Positions 8,745 through 17,335 of a stretch of 45,347 bases of DNA are shown here, piece after piece. The stretch's first letter is position 1; each line of letters starts with the position of its first letter. The position numbers and the translations under genes are program-made. The notes beneath the pieces are model-generated. The model was not told the DNA's origin and did no database searches. It saw only the letters and a program-made list of their open reading frames with translations. Source of the stretch: Streptomyces sp. 8L (lineage in GTDB: Bacteria > Actinomycetota > Actinomycetes > Streptomycetales > Streptomycetaceae); assembly GCF_020176795.1 (NCBI RefSeq), contig NZ_JAIUKE010000041.1:1-45347 (forward strand), given 5' to 3'.

Positions 8745-8755
8745 TGGTATGACCA
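8745..8755. promoter_or_regulatory. FadR-like operator before the cupin genes
   Basis: TGGTATGACCA is close to the classical FadR-family core TGGTCnGACCA and a near-palindrome. A second half-like copy (TGGTCTGA) starts at about 8765. Both lie in the 42-base gap between the GntR stop and the first cupin start, implying a regulated promoter for the cupins. Confidence 0.6.
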
Positions 8756-8786
8756 AATAGTTCATGGTCTGAAATCGGGAGATGTG

Positions 8787-9410
8787 ATGCGCGAATCCGG
8801 TGACATCGGGGACGGCGCGGACGAGGAGCCCGCGACACCCGCCGACGCGGCCCTGGCGGGCCTGTACCACAGTCAGAAGAACAGGATCTTCGTCCGCAGC
8901 ATCGAGGGCGACTACGGCCTGTCCGCGGAGTTGGAGCGGCTGCGCGCCGTACCGCGGGTCCGCAAGGCCAACGAGATCAAGTTCGTCGACGGTCCGCAGG
9001 CGTACAGCCGGCACTACGTGGAACCCAAGGACGGCATCACGCAGACCTTCCACCTGCACCTGGAGGAGTACGGGCCCGGGGGCAAGTCGCAGAAGCACGG
9101 ACACGTCAATGAGGCGGCGTTCTACATACTGGACGGCCGCGGCTACGAGATCCACGACGGCATCCGCTACGACTGGGAAGCCGGCGACGTGGCGATCGTG
9201 CACAACAACTGCGTACACCAGCACTTCAACGCCGACCCGGAGAAGCCCGCGCGCGCCCTCGTGATCAAGACCAAGCCGATGTACCTGTTCATGAACATGC
9301 TCTTCCAGAAACAGGTGGAGCCGCGGCAGACCGAACCGGCCCCTGGAGGCGTCGGATTCGAGGCCCGCGAGGCCGAAGAGGACTTCAACCACCCGGAAGG
9401 CGGCTACTGA
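8787..9410 (+). CDS. Cupin-domain protein 1
   Basis: A 207-residue single-cupin protein. Cupin motif 1 is GGKSQKHGHVNEAAFYILDG, giving the HxH metal ligands and the following Glu; motif 2 is GDVAIVHNNCVHQHFN with the third His. A metal-dependent oxygenase, isomerase or similar role on a small carboxylated substrate is likely but not determinable. The ATG at 8787 is used, with GGGAG nearby; a GTG lies directly before it. It ends two bases before the next cupin start, so the two are co-transcribed and may form a hetero-oligomer. Confidence 0.75.
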   Translation: MRESGDIGDGADEEPATPADAALAGLYHSQKNRIFVRSIEGDYGLSAELERLRAVPRVRKANEIKFVDGPQAYSRHYVEPKDGITQTFHLHLEEYGPGGKSQKHGHVNEAAFYILDGRGYEIHDGIRYDWEAGDVAIVHNNCVHQHFNADPEKPARALVIKTKPMYLFMNMLFQKQVEPRQTEPAPGGVGFEAREAEEDFNHPEGGY

Positions 9411-9412
9411 CC

Positions 9413-10024
9413 GTGGCGTGGGGCGAAACGAGCGCCTGGATATCGGGCGACGACAATCAGCCGCTCTACGGGCGGCTGCTCCAGGAGGCCACCGAGGCCC
9501 CGGTGCGCAACGCCGGACGCAAGAAGATCGTCCGGCCGCACGAGATGCCCTGGGAGATGTCCCGCCAGGGCATCCTCAAGCACCTGATCAACGAGGACAT
9601 GAACACCCGCATGGAGACGGTCGACGCCTACATGCAGATCATCCCCGCGGGCAGCCGCTCCGGCCGGCACCGCCACCTGGCCGAGGAGTGCCTGTACGTG
9701 CTGGAGGGCCGCGGCTACGACCAGCACCAGGACTGCGATGTCGAGATCACCGACACGTACCACTGGAAGCCGCGCCCCGAGATCCAGCGGTTCGAGTGGG
9801 AGGCCGGTGACGTGATCTACGTGCCGCCCAACACGATCCACCAGCACTTCAACGCCGAGCCGGGGCGCCCAGTCCGGCTGATCTCGGCGATCAACCGCAT
9901 CTACCGCCACTCCGGACTCAACGATCTGGAGCAACTGGACGACGCTCCCGAGTACGAACCGGACGTCACACTCGACGCGGAGGCGATCCGGCGCTACCTG
10001 TCGGCTCCGAACCCCGTGGGGTAA
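9413..10024 (+). CDS. Cupin-domain protein 2
   Basis: A 203-residue protein starting GTG at 9413 with GGAAGG upstream. Motif 1 is GSRSGRHRHLAEECLYVLEG (HxH and Glu) and motif 2 is GDVIYVPPNTIHQHFNAE. The long N-terminal part (AGRKKIVRPHEMPWEMSRQG, ILKHLINEDMNTRMETVDAY) is that of the larger cupins related to gentisate-type dioxygenases, but one-domain size and no clear signature prevent a firm call. Paired cupins with a GntR regulator suggest catabolism of an aromatic or hydroxy acid. Confidence 0.75.
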   Translation: MAWGETSAWISGDDNQPLYGRLLQEATEAPVRNAGRKKIVRPHEMPWEMSRQGILKHLINEDMNTRMETVDAYMQIIPAGSRSGRHRHLAEECLYVLEGRGYDQHQDCDVEITDTYHWKPRPEIQRFEWEAGDVIYVPPNTIHQHFNAEPGRPVRLISAINRIYRHSGLNDLEQLDDAPEYEPDVTLDAEAIRRYLSAPNPVG

Positions 10025-10058
10025 TGGGCTTCACGTCCGGATCACCGGGCGATCCGAG

Positions 10059-10081
10059 GGTGGTGCCTGCGGCGCACCACC
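10059..10081 (+). terminator. Hairpin after the cupin operon
   Basis: An 8-base-pair stem (GGTGGTGC with GCACCACC) encloses a 7-base loop 34 bases after the stop of cupin 2. A weaker GGATC/GATCC hairpin lies just before it at about 10039-10055. Confidence 0.65.
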
Positions 10082-10153
10082 CGGCCGGGGGATCACGGCT
10101 GTGAATCCGTTCGGTGGCTGGCGTGCCGCCGACGGGGCGGCGCGGCGGGCAGA

Positions 10154-11224
10154 TCAGTCCGTTGGCCGCCCGACCTCCCCCGCAGCGTGGAGGAAGGCGT
10201 GCTTCTGCACCGCTTTCTCGTAGATCCCGGAGACGCCCACCGCGTCGAGGACGCGGCAGCGCGTGATCCAGGACAGGATCTCGCCGAGCCAGTACCGCCT
10301 GGTGGCGTCCATCGGCCTCGCCCCGCCGTGGGACACACTGGCACGTGCCGAGGCGACGGCCTTCTCTGTCGAGGGCATTGAGAGCCTGGCGCACGCGCTC
10401 GGCATGGCGTTCTCTGGCGAGGTCTCTGGTGTCGTAGAGATTCTTGTTCGCTGCCAGGGCTTCCAGCGCCTGGAACGACGAGGCGAACCGGTGCTCGGAG
10501 TGGATGAAGGGTGCGTACAGCGGTGCGAGGAGCGGTGCGAGGACAGGACGGAATTCCTGGTACCGGTCGTACCAGCGTGTGACGAGAGCGCCGGTGTCAA
10601 TCAGTCGGTCGTGTGCGGTCAGCAGCGTGGGGGAGCCGTAGCCGAGGATGGAACCGGCTGTGGTGGGCGGCCTGATCGCGTCGAAGTAGGCCCTGCACAG
10701 GTTCCCCTGCGCGTGATCGGCCGGCCGGAGCAGGAGGGTGCTCATGGCGAGCGGTCTGCCGAGGCAGAGGGCCATCAGATCGTGCAAGGGCTTGACCCGC
10801 TGCTCCAGCATGCCGCGCCAGGGCAGGGGTGTGTGCGTCGAGACGTCGAAGTGAGTGCGCTGGGTGAAGTCGACCCAGGTGTCGCTGCCGCTGCCGTACA
10901 GCCCGGTCGTGATGGCCACCGACCCGTCGGGATGTGTGCGTCGGTGATCTTCGTGGTTTCCATCGAGAAGGACCAGTCGCGGCCGGCGGGGCGCACGGCG
11001 GAAGGCGCGTTCACCCAGTCGGCCAGGTGGCCGATCTCCCCCCGGGCCTCGGCGAAAAGTGCGGTGGTGACGCGGGCGTTGACCAGCGCGAGCCCCGGCC
11101 TGTACGTCTCCTCGCTACTCGGCATCCCGGGCAGGTAATGGTCCGTCACATCCAGCAGGGTGATGTCCTTGCCGTCCCGGGTCGTCCCGTGGACGACGGG
11201 ATCGGTCACGTCCTGGAGCTTCAT
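10154..11224 (-). pseudogene. ApeA-like HEPN anti-phage protein, broken
   Basis: From ATG 11224 the frame reads [33 protein letters not shown] and [20 protein letters not shown], resembling the ApeA N-terminal domain. A one-base shift near 10935 after HIPT leads to [20 protein letters not shown] and QALEALAANKNLYDTRDLAR. After LDREGRRL the sequence jumps, in another frame, to ARASVSHGGARPMDATRRYW and YEKAVQKHAFLHAAGEVGR. The R-x4-H in ARASVSH is the HEPN ribonuclease motif. Family members known to me carry about 35 residues at this jump, so a deletion is inferred. Two frame changes make it inactive. ApeA itself is a single-gene abortive defence nuclease. Confidence 0.6.
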
Positions 11225-11341
11225 CGAGGTAAGACGGTGACGCCGTATGGGTACAGAGTCGATCCGTCCGGACCTGGCGTCCAGGTATATGCCCCCCGCG
11301 ACGACCGAAGCGGTTCTGTCGGCGGGGCTGAGGTATCTTTA

Positions 11342-11358
11342 TTGCGTAGTACTTGCAA
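11342..11358. promoter_or_regulatory. Nur-type box before tsaD-alaS
   Basis: TTGCGT-AGTAC-TTGCAA fits the published Streptomyces Nur consensus TTGCAA-N5-TTGCAA with two mismatches and keeps the TTGC/GCAA arms. It ends 28 bases before the tsaD start. Boxes of the same shape precede the NiCoT and sod genes. Confidence 0.7.
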
Positions 11359-11386
11359 CTGCACAGGATGTGCGAAAGGAGTCGTG

Positions 11387-12445
11387 GTGCGCTCGCCGAT
11401 GGTCCTGGGGGTCGAGTCGTCCTGTGACGAGACTGGCGTCGGGATCGTCTCGGGCGGGCGGCTGCTGGCGCATGCGGTGGCGTCGAGCATGGACGAGCAC
11501 GCGCGCTTCGGCGGGGTCGTACCGGAGATCGCTGCCCGCGCGCATCTGCAGGCTTTCAATCCCGTCGTCGGCGAAGCGCTCGCACAGGCGGGTCTGCGAC
11601 TGTCCGACCTCGACGCCGTCGCTGTGACCACGGGCCCCGGCCTGTCGGGGGCGTTGCAGGTGGGGCTGGCTGGAGCGAAGGCGTTGGCGTACGCGGCGGA
11701 CGTGCCGCTGTACGGGGTGCACCACCTGGCGGGCCACGTCGCCGCCGACGCGCTGGAGCACGGACCGCTCCCCGACCCTTGCGTGGTGCTGATCGTCTCG
11801 GGCGGTCACACCTCACTGCTGCTCGTACGCGACCTCGTGCGTGATCCGATCCTGCACCTGGGGGACACGCTCGACGACGCTGCGGGGGAGTGCTTCGACA
11901 AGGTGGCCCGGGTCTTCGGGCTCCCGTACCCGGGAGGGCCTGCCGTCGACAGGGCCGCGCGCGACGGGGAACCGCGGGCCGTGGCGTTTCCGCGTCCCCT
12001 GACCGGCCCGCGCGACGACCCGTACGCCTTCTCCTTCTCCGGGCTCAAGACCGCCGCGGCCCGGTGGGCCGAGGCCCACCGGGCGCGAGGCGAGGAGATC
12101 CCGCTGGCCGACGGTGCCGCCTCGTTGCAGGAGGCCGTCGCCGATGTGCTCACCCGCAAGGCGCTGGCTGCCTGCCGGGCCCACGAGGTCGCGACGCTCG
12201 TCGTGGTCGGCGGTGTGGCGGCCAACTCCCATGTGCGGGCCCTGGCGGAGGAACGGTGTGCCGCGGCAGGTGTCCGGCTTCGCGTACCGCCGCTGACGCT
12301 GTGCACCGACAACGGCGCGATGATCGCCGCCGTGGGCGACCTCCTGGTCCGCGCGGACGCCGAACCCGCGCCGCTCGACGTCTCCGTCGACCCCTCGGCG
12401 CCGCTTGAGTACGCCGCCCTGCACCCCGTCGCGGCAGTGAGCTGA
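11387..12445 (+). CDS. tsaD: tRNA N6-threonylcarbamoyladenosine transferase, TsaD/Kae1 family
   Basis: A 352-residue ASKHA-fold enzyme that transfers the threonylcarbamoyl group to A37 of ANN-decoding tRNAs in the cytosol, normally with TsaB and TsaE. Key features are present: [15 protein letters not shown], the metal-binding HxxxH ([12 protein letters not shown], around residues 113-117), [45 protein letters not shown] and [14 protein letters not shown] 11387 is chosen because AAAGGAG ends five bases before it; GTG 11384 is an alternative. The housekeeping tsaD of streptomycetes sits with tsaB/rimI; here it leads an operon with alaS under a Nur-type box, so this is probably a second copy. 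No residue loss is seen. Confidence 0.88.
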   Translation: MRSPMVLGVESSCDETGVGIVSGGRLLAHAVASSMDEHARFGGVVPEIAARAHLQAFNPVVGEALAQAGLRLSDLDAVAVTTGPGLSGALQVGLAGAKALAYAADVPLYGVHHLAGHVAADALEHGPLPDPCVVLIVSGGHTSLLLVRDLVRDPILHLGDTLDDAAGECFDKVARVFGLPYPGGPAVDRAARDGEPRAVAFPRPLTGPRDDPYAFSFSGLKTAAARWAEAHRARGEEIPLADGAASLQEAVADVLTRKALAACRAHEVATLVVVGGVAANSHVRALAEERCAAAGVRLRVPPLTLCTDNGAMIAAVGDLLVRADAEPAPLDVSVDPSAPLEYAALHPVAAVS

Positions 12446-12506
12446 CTGCGCGCCCGCGCGACCAGCCACCATCGCCCGACCCGTCCCACCGACCGGAGCA
12501 TCCGCT

Positions 12507-15152
12507 TTGCGCACCAGCGAGATCCGCACCCGATTTCTCGACTACTTCGCGGCCAGAGGGCACGTGCCGGTCCCCAGCGCGCCGCTGCCCACCCCCGATC
12601 CGACGCTGCTGTTCGTCAACGCGGGCATGGTGCCGTTCAAGCCGTACCTGACGGGGGAGCAGGCCGCGCCGTGGCCACGCGCCACCAGCGTGCAGAAGTG
12701 CATCAGGACCCTGGACATCGACGAGGTCGGCAAGACGACACGCCACGGCTCGTTCTTCCAGATGAACGGCAACTTCTCCTTTGGCGACTACTTCAAGGAG
12801 GAGGCGGTCTCCTTCGCCTGGGAGCTGTCGACCGGCTCACTCGACGACGGCGGCTACGGGCTCGACCCGGACCGGATCTGGGTCACCGTCCACCACTCCG
12901 ACGCCGAGGCCCGCCGGCTCTGGCGCGAGATCGCCGGGCTGCCCGACCACCGGATCGTGGCGCGCGGCGACGAGGACAACTTCTGGTCCATGGGAGTGCC
13001 GGGCCCCTGCGGTCCCTCCTCCGAGCTCTTCTACGACCGCGGGTCCGCGCTCGGCCGCGAAGGCGGCCCCGAGGCCGACGAAGACCGCTACATGGAGTTC
13101 TGGAACCTGGTCTTCATGCAGTACGAGCGCGGCGAGGGAACAGGCAAGTCCGGCTATCCGATTCTCGGGGATCTGCCCCGTCGCAGCATCGACACCGGGA
13201 TGGGCCTGGAGCGGATGGCCACGCTGCTCCAAGGCAGGGACAACCTCTACGAGACCGACGAGACCCGGCCCGTCCTGGACCGGGCAGCCGAACTCGCGGG
13301 AGTCCGCTACGGCGCGGACGCTCAGTCGGACGTCCGGCTGCGCGTGGTCGCCGACCATGTTCGTACGGCTCTGATGCTCCTCGCGGACGGCACGGCACCC
13401 GCGGGCGAGGGCCGCGGCTACGTGCTGCGCCGCATCCTCCGCAGAGCGGTCCGCGCCATGCGCAGGCTCGGCCACCGGGACCCGGCACTGCCCGAGCTCC
13501 TGCCCGTCGCCCGCGACTGCATGGCGCCCAGCTACCCGGAGGTCGCGAGGGACTTCCCGCGGATCTCGGACCAGGCGTACGGGGAGGAGGACGCCTTCCG
13601 CGCCACTCTGAAGCAGGGCACCACCGTCCTGGACACGGCTGTACGCGGGATCAGGGAGAAGGGCGGGAACACACTGCCCGGCGCACAGGCTTTCCTCCTG
13701 CACGACACGTACGGCTTCCCCATCGACCTCACACTGGAGATGGCGGCAGAGCAGGGCGTCCACGTCGACCGCGAGGGCTTCACCGCTCTGATGAACGCGC
13801 AGCGCGAGCGCGCGAGAGCGGACACGAGGGCCCGCAAGTCCGGTGGCACCACCGACACCTCCGCCCTGCGGAGCGTCCTCGACGCGCACGGACCGACGGA
13901 CTGGCGGGCCTGGGACACTCTGGACACCGAGTCCACGGTGCTGGCCGTCCTCGGCGCGTCGGGGCCGGTGCCGGCGGCCGGGGAGGGGGAGATCGTCACC
14001 GTGGTCCTCGACCGCTCCCCGTTCTACGCCGAATCCGGCGGTCAGGAGAGCGACGCCGGCCGGATCACCGGTACCTCGGTGACCGCGGAAGTGCTGGACG
14101 TCCAGCGGCCCCTGCCGGGTCTCGTCACCCACCAGGTGCGGGTGACGGCCGGTGAACTCGCCCAGGGCGATGCGGTGCACGCGGCCGTCGACCCCGAGTG
14201 GCGCCTCGGAGCCCGACAGGCGCACTCCGGCACCCACGTCCTGCACGCCGCCCTGCGCGAGATCCTCGGCCCGACAGCGCTCCAGTCGGGCTCCTACAAT
14301 CGCCCGGGCCACCTGCGTCTCGACTTCCCCTGGCGCGGGCCGCTTTCCCCGACGGTGCGCGGCGAGGTCGAGGAGGCCGCCAACCGGGCCCTGCGGCGCG
14401 ACCTCCCCGTCGGCGTGCGCTGGATGCCGCTGACCGAGGCCAAAGCGCTGGGGGCGCTTGCCCTGTTCGACGAGACGTACGGCGAGCAGGTCCGCGTCGT
14501 GGAGATCGGCGGTGCCTGGTCGCGCGAGCTGTGCGGCGGCACCCATGTCGCCCACGCCTCGCAGATCGGCATGGTCGCCCTGACCTCCGAGTCCTCCGTC
14601 GGAGCCGGCATGCGGCGTCTGGAGGCCGCGGTCGGTATCGAGGGGTTCTCCTATCTGGCCCGCGAGCGCGACCTGGTCACCGCCGTCGCCGAGGAACTCG
14701 GGGCTCCGCGCGCCGAGTTGCGCGAGCGGATCGCGGGCCTCCTCGGCCGGATCAGGGCGGTGGACCGGGAGAACGCGCGTCTGAGGCAGCAGGCGACGGA
14801 CGTGCGCGCCGCCGAACTCGTCGCGGGCGCGGTCGACGCCGACGGCGTCCAGGTGGTCACAACGACCGTCCAGAGCGACGCGGACGAGGCGCGCGTTCTG
14901 GCCACGGCGATCCGCGACAGGCTGCCGGTCGGCGTGCCAGGCGTCGTCGGCGTGGCGACTCGTGCTGGAGTCGTCGTCGTAGCGCTGAACGAGGCGGCCG
15001 GTGCCACGGGGCTGAACGCCGCCGCACTGGCCAAACGCCTCCTCGGCGGCAGAGGCGGCGGTTCGGCAGAGGTGGCGCAGGGCGGCGGGCTGCCCGCCGA
15101 CCGGGTCGCCGCCACACTGGCGGAGCTGCCCGGACTCGTCGCGGGCCACTGA
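12507..15152 (+). CDS. alaS: Alanyl-tRNA synthetase, probably a second copy
   Basis: An 881-residue, full-length class II synthetase. Residues 1-350 form the catalytic core (TSVQKCIRTLDIDEVGKTTR, MNGNFSFGDYFKEEAVSFAW, TGMGLERMATLLQG). The editing domain keeps all zinc ligands: HSGTH (H573, H577) and CGGTH (C676, H680). A coiled-coil and C-Ala domain follow (RENARLRQQATDVRAAELVAG; GGGSAEVAQGGGLP). The start is TTG at 12507 with GGAG nine bases upstream, which would keep expression low. It lies 61 bases after tsaD, so co-transcription is likely. The usual alaS neighbours (ruvX, mltG-type genes) are missing, supporting an accessory paralogue. Retained zinc ligands argue against a zinc-sparing isoenzyme. 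Confidence 0.9.
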   Translation: MRTSEIRTRFLDYFAARGHVPVPSAPLPTPDPTLLFVNAGMVPFKPYLTGEQAAPWPRATSVQKCIRTLDIDEVGKTTRHGSFFQMNGNFSFGDYFKEEAVSFAWELSTGSLDDGGYGLDPDRIWVTVHHSDAEARRLWREIAGLPDHRIVARGDEDNFWSMGVPGPCGPSSELFYDRGSALGREGGPEADEDRYMEFWNLVFMQYERGEGTGKSGYPILGDLPRRSIDTGMGLERMATLLQGRDNLYETDETRPVLDRAAELAGVRYGADAQSDVRLRVVADHVRTALMLLADGTAPAGEGRGYVLRRILRRAVRAMRRLGHRDPALPELLPVARDCMAPSYPEVARDFPRISDQAYGEEDAFRATLKQGTTVLDTAVRGIREKGGNTLPGAQAFLLHDTYGFPIDLTLEMAAEQGVHVDREGFTALMNAQRERARADTRARKSGGTTDTSALRSVLDAHGPTDWRAWDTLDTESTVLAVLGASGPVPAAGEGEIVTVVLDRSPFYAESGGQESDAGRITGTSVTAEVLDVQRPLPGLVTHQVRVTAGELAQGDAVHAAVDPEWRLGARQAHSGTHVLHAALREILGPTALQSGSYNRPGHLRLDFPWRGPLSPTVRGEVEEAANRALRRDLPVGVRWMPLTEAKALGALALFDETYGEQVRVVEIGGAWSRELCGGTHVAHASQIGMVALTSESSVGAGMRRLEAAVGIEGFSYLARERDLVTAVAEELGAPRAELRERIAGLLGRIRAVDRENARLRQQATDVRAAELVAGAVDADGVQVVTTTVQSDADEARVLATAIRDRLPVGVPGVVGVATRAGVVVVALNEAAGATGLNAAALAKRLLGGRGGGSAEVAQGGGLPADRVAATLAELPGLVAGH

Positions 15153-15211
15153 GCGGAGGCCGGGGCGCGCAGCGGCAGCGGCGCCCGTGCCGTGTGGACG
15201 TGCGCGGGTCG

Positions 15212-15787
15212 TTATTTCCCCTCGCCCGACCCGGGAACGTCGGCGCACGTTGTCCGCTCCGCGGTGCGGCAGGCTCTACAGCGGCCGTGCAGGGTGAGCG
15301 CGCCGCAGGCCGGAGGCTCCAGGTCCGCGAGATCGACGACTGTCTCCAGGAGGCCCGCCAGCCGCTCCGCCGGGATGGAGCGCAGTGTGCCGCAGTCCGT
15401 GCAGATGGCGTGGTGGTGTGCCGGGTCGCTCAGTCCGTAGCGGGCGGCGCGGTCGCGGATGGCGACGTGGTGGACGAGTCCGACGTCCTGGAGTGTGGTG
15501 ACGGCCCGGTAGATGGTCGTGCTGTCGAAGGGGATGGCCAGGTCCGCGATCGCGCGTTGCAGGCCGAGCACGGTGAGGTGTCCGGGGACGGCGAAGGTGG
15601 CCGAGGGAGCGGGTGCCCGGTCGCGCCGGTCGGCGCCCGGCGCCCCGGCGAGGACGCCCATGACGACGATGCGGGCGGGTGTGGCCCGCAGGTTACGGCG
15701 ATGGAGGTGGTCGCGGACATGGCCGCCGAGCGTGCCGAACCGGCCCATGACCTCGCTGAGTGGAACGGAAGGACTGCGGTCGCTCAT
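15212..15787 (-). CDS. Fur-family metalloregulator
   Basis: A 191-residue repressor. The winged helix contains HRRNLRATPARIVVMGVLAG and IPFDSTTIYRAVTTLQDVGL, the Fur recognition helix. Metal and structural sites are HHHAICTDCG and CRACRTAE, two CxxC pairs for structural zinc. A proline/alanine-rich insert (APGADRRDRAPAPSATFAVP) between the first helices makes it longer than Nur, Zur or Fur of S. coelicolor. ATG 15787 is used; longer frames upstream are unsupported. It follows the NiCoT gene on the same strand 130 bases away. Given the Nur-like boxes nearby it may be the nickel sensor of this block, but the resident Nur could also act. Confidence 0.85.
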   Translation of the reverse strand: MSDRSPSVPLSEVMGRFGTLGGHVRDHLHRRNLRATPARIVVMGVLAGAPGADRRDRAPAPSATFAVPGHLTVLGLQRAIADLAIPFDSTTIYRAVTTLQDVGLVHHVAIRDRAARYGLSDPAHHHAICTDCGTLRSIPAERLAGLLETVVDLADLEPPACGALTLHGRCRACRTAERTTCADVPGSGEGK

Positions 15788-15917
15788 GCGGTTCCGTTCT
15801 CGCCTGGGAGTCTCGCGTTGGACAGGGGTGAGGAGGTCCGACACGGCGACGGGCGAGGAGGCGGCCCCCGCACGGTTCCGCGGTGCGGGAGCCGGAGGCC
15901 GAGCTCGCACGGTGCCC

Positions 15918-17093
15918 CTACTGGCTGTCGGTAGAACGGAGGGGGAGGCTCGCGGACCACTTCTCCTCGATGCGGCCGAAGCGCCATACGAGCAGGGCGA
16001 TAAGCCAGGAGACGAAGAAGAGGCCGACGATGCCGTAGCCCGCGTAATCGAGATTGATGTCGGCGATGGCGGAGAGTGGGCCGGAGGTGATGTTGGCCTG
16101 GTCGGTGAGGACGCCGATCAGCTCGATCGTGCCGATGATCAGGGCGACCGCGACCGAGATGGACGTGATGGTGATGTTGTAGAAGACCTTGCGCACGGGC
16201 TTGGCGAAGGCCCAGCCGTAGGCGGCGTTCATGAAGACCCCGTCGACGGTGTCCATCAGGCACATGCCCGCCGCGAACAGGATCGGCAGCACGAGGATGG
16301 AGTAGAACGGCAGGCTGAACGCGGCGGCACCGCCGGCCAGGACCAGGAGTCCGACCTCGGTGGCCGTGTCGAAGCCGAGGCCGAACAGAACTCCGATGGG
16401 GTAGATGTTCCACGCCTTGCGGACGGACTTCGTGAGACCGTTGAGGAACCGGTTCATGAAGCCCCGCTTGTTGAGCTGGTCTTCGAGTTCCTGCTCGTTG
16501 AAGTGGCCCTGGCGCATCTTGCGGAAGATCTTGATGATGCCGACGAGGACGGCGAGGTTGAGGATGCCGAGGACCCACAGGAACACGCCGGATACCGAGG
16601 CGCCGATGATCCCGGTCGCGGAGTGCAGGCCGGAATCGTCGTTCTCCACCTGCCCGACGAGGGCCTTGACGCCGACGGAGAGCAGAAATGCGAGCGCGAA
16701 GACGATCGTGGAGTGGCCGAGGGAGAACCAGAACCCGACGGAGAGGGGACGGCGTTCCAGCGCCTCACCGCGGGCTTCGCGTTCGGCGTTGTCGCTCATG
16801 AGCTTGCGGGTGGTGTTGTCGACGGCGGCGATGTGGTCGGCGTCGAAGGCGTGGCGCAGGCCGAAGGTGTAGGCCAGGACGCCGACGCCGATGTTGAAGA
16901 CCGGGTGGTCACCGCCGAGGTGGTAATGCTTCGGGACCACGAGACCGAAGAGCACGCCGAACCCGAGAACGTGCAACAGCACGATGAAGCCCAGCATCCC
17001 CATGAGTGATCGGCGGTCCTGCCGTGTCAGCGACCGCCGGAACACGCCGAGGCGTTCATGCAGCGGTGGGTCTGTGAATATATCGGCACTCAC
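15918..17093 (-). CDS. NiCoT-family nickel/cobalt transporter
   Basis: A 391-residue inner-membrane permease of the HoxN/NixA/NicT family that imports Ni2+ (or Co2+). The family signature in the second membrane helix is RHAFDADHIAAVDNTTRKLM, the H-x4-D-H metal motif. Other signatures are SVGFWFSLGHSTIVF and LGFDTATEVGLLVLAG. About eight membrane segments are visible, with a charged cytoplasmic loop in the middle (FRKMRQGHFNEQELEDQLNK). ATG 17093. A Nur-type box lies 60 bases upstream, fitting repression when nickel is plentiful. The neighbouring divergent gene is a superoxide dismutase, which is known Nur biology in Streptomyces. Confidence 0.92.
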   Translation of the reverse strand: MSADIFTDPPLHERLGVFRRSLTRQDRRSLMGMLGFIVLLHVLGFGVLFGLVVPKHYHLGGDHPVFNIGVGVLAYTFGLRHAFDADHIAAVDNTTRKLMSDNAEREARGEALERRPLSVGFWFSLGHSTIVFALAFLLSVGVKALVGQVENDDSGLHSATGIIGASVSGVFLWVLGILNLAVLVGIIKIFRKMRQGHFNEQELEDQLNKRGFMNRFLNGLTKSVRKAWNIYPIGVLFGLGFDTATEVGLLVLAGGAAAFSLPFYSILVLPILFAAGMCLMDTVDGVFMNAAYGWAFAKPVRKVFYNITITSISVAVALIIGTIELIGVLTDQANITSGPLSAIADINLDYAGYGIVGLFFVSWLIALLVWRFGRIEEKWSASLPLRSTDSQ

Positions 17094-17152
17094 GGAGCGT
17101 CTCCCCGAGGTAGATGAACAAACGGTTGAAGGTTAGACCTTTATTCCCTTTG

Positions 17153-17169
17153 TTGCAAGAAATTCGCAA
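17153..17169. promoter_or_regulatory. Nur-type box before the NiCoT gene
   Basis: TTGCAA-GAAAT-TCGCAA is the best match of the three to TTGCAA-N5-TTGCAA (one mismatch). It lies 60 bases upstream of the transporter start within a locally AT-richer promoter region. Confidence 0.75.
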
Positions 17170-17291
17170 GAGAGAGCGGGCCGCTAAAACGGCACCCGCA
17201 CGAGTGACACCCTCCCCGGCTCGGTCGTCGTGCCACGCGGCCCGGAGGCCGGGTCGCGCGCGTGGCGCACATTCTTGCTGCTAGCGTGCAG

Positions 17292-17308
17292 TTGCATAGT
17301 ATGTGCAA
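17292..17308. promoter_or_regulatory. Nur-type box before the superoxide dismutase gene
   Basis: TTGCAT-AGTAT-GTGCAA keeps the TTGC-N9-GCAA arms and is 27 bases before the sod ATG. Its core resembles the tsaD box (both contain TAGTA), as if the two were related by descent or tight selection. Confidence 0.75.
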
Positions 17309-17335
17309 TTAGGACGACGGAGGGCACGTTCAGCC

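Noticed and set aside
11387..15152. Zinc-sparing (Zur-type) paralogue explanation for alaS
   Set aside because: All four editing-domain zinc ligands are kept, and the upstream box fits Nur rather than the Zur consensus.
12837..15248. Very long open frame opposite alaS (about 800 codons)
   Set aside because: Shadow of alaS caused by high GC; no motif or start site, and it overlaps a complete, well-conserved enzyme.
15513..17009. Acid-rich long frame opposite the NiCoT and fur genes
   Set aside because: Low-complexity Asp/Glu/Gly composition typical of antisense frames; the minus-strand genes explain the region.
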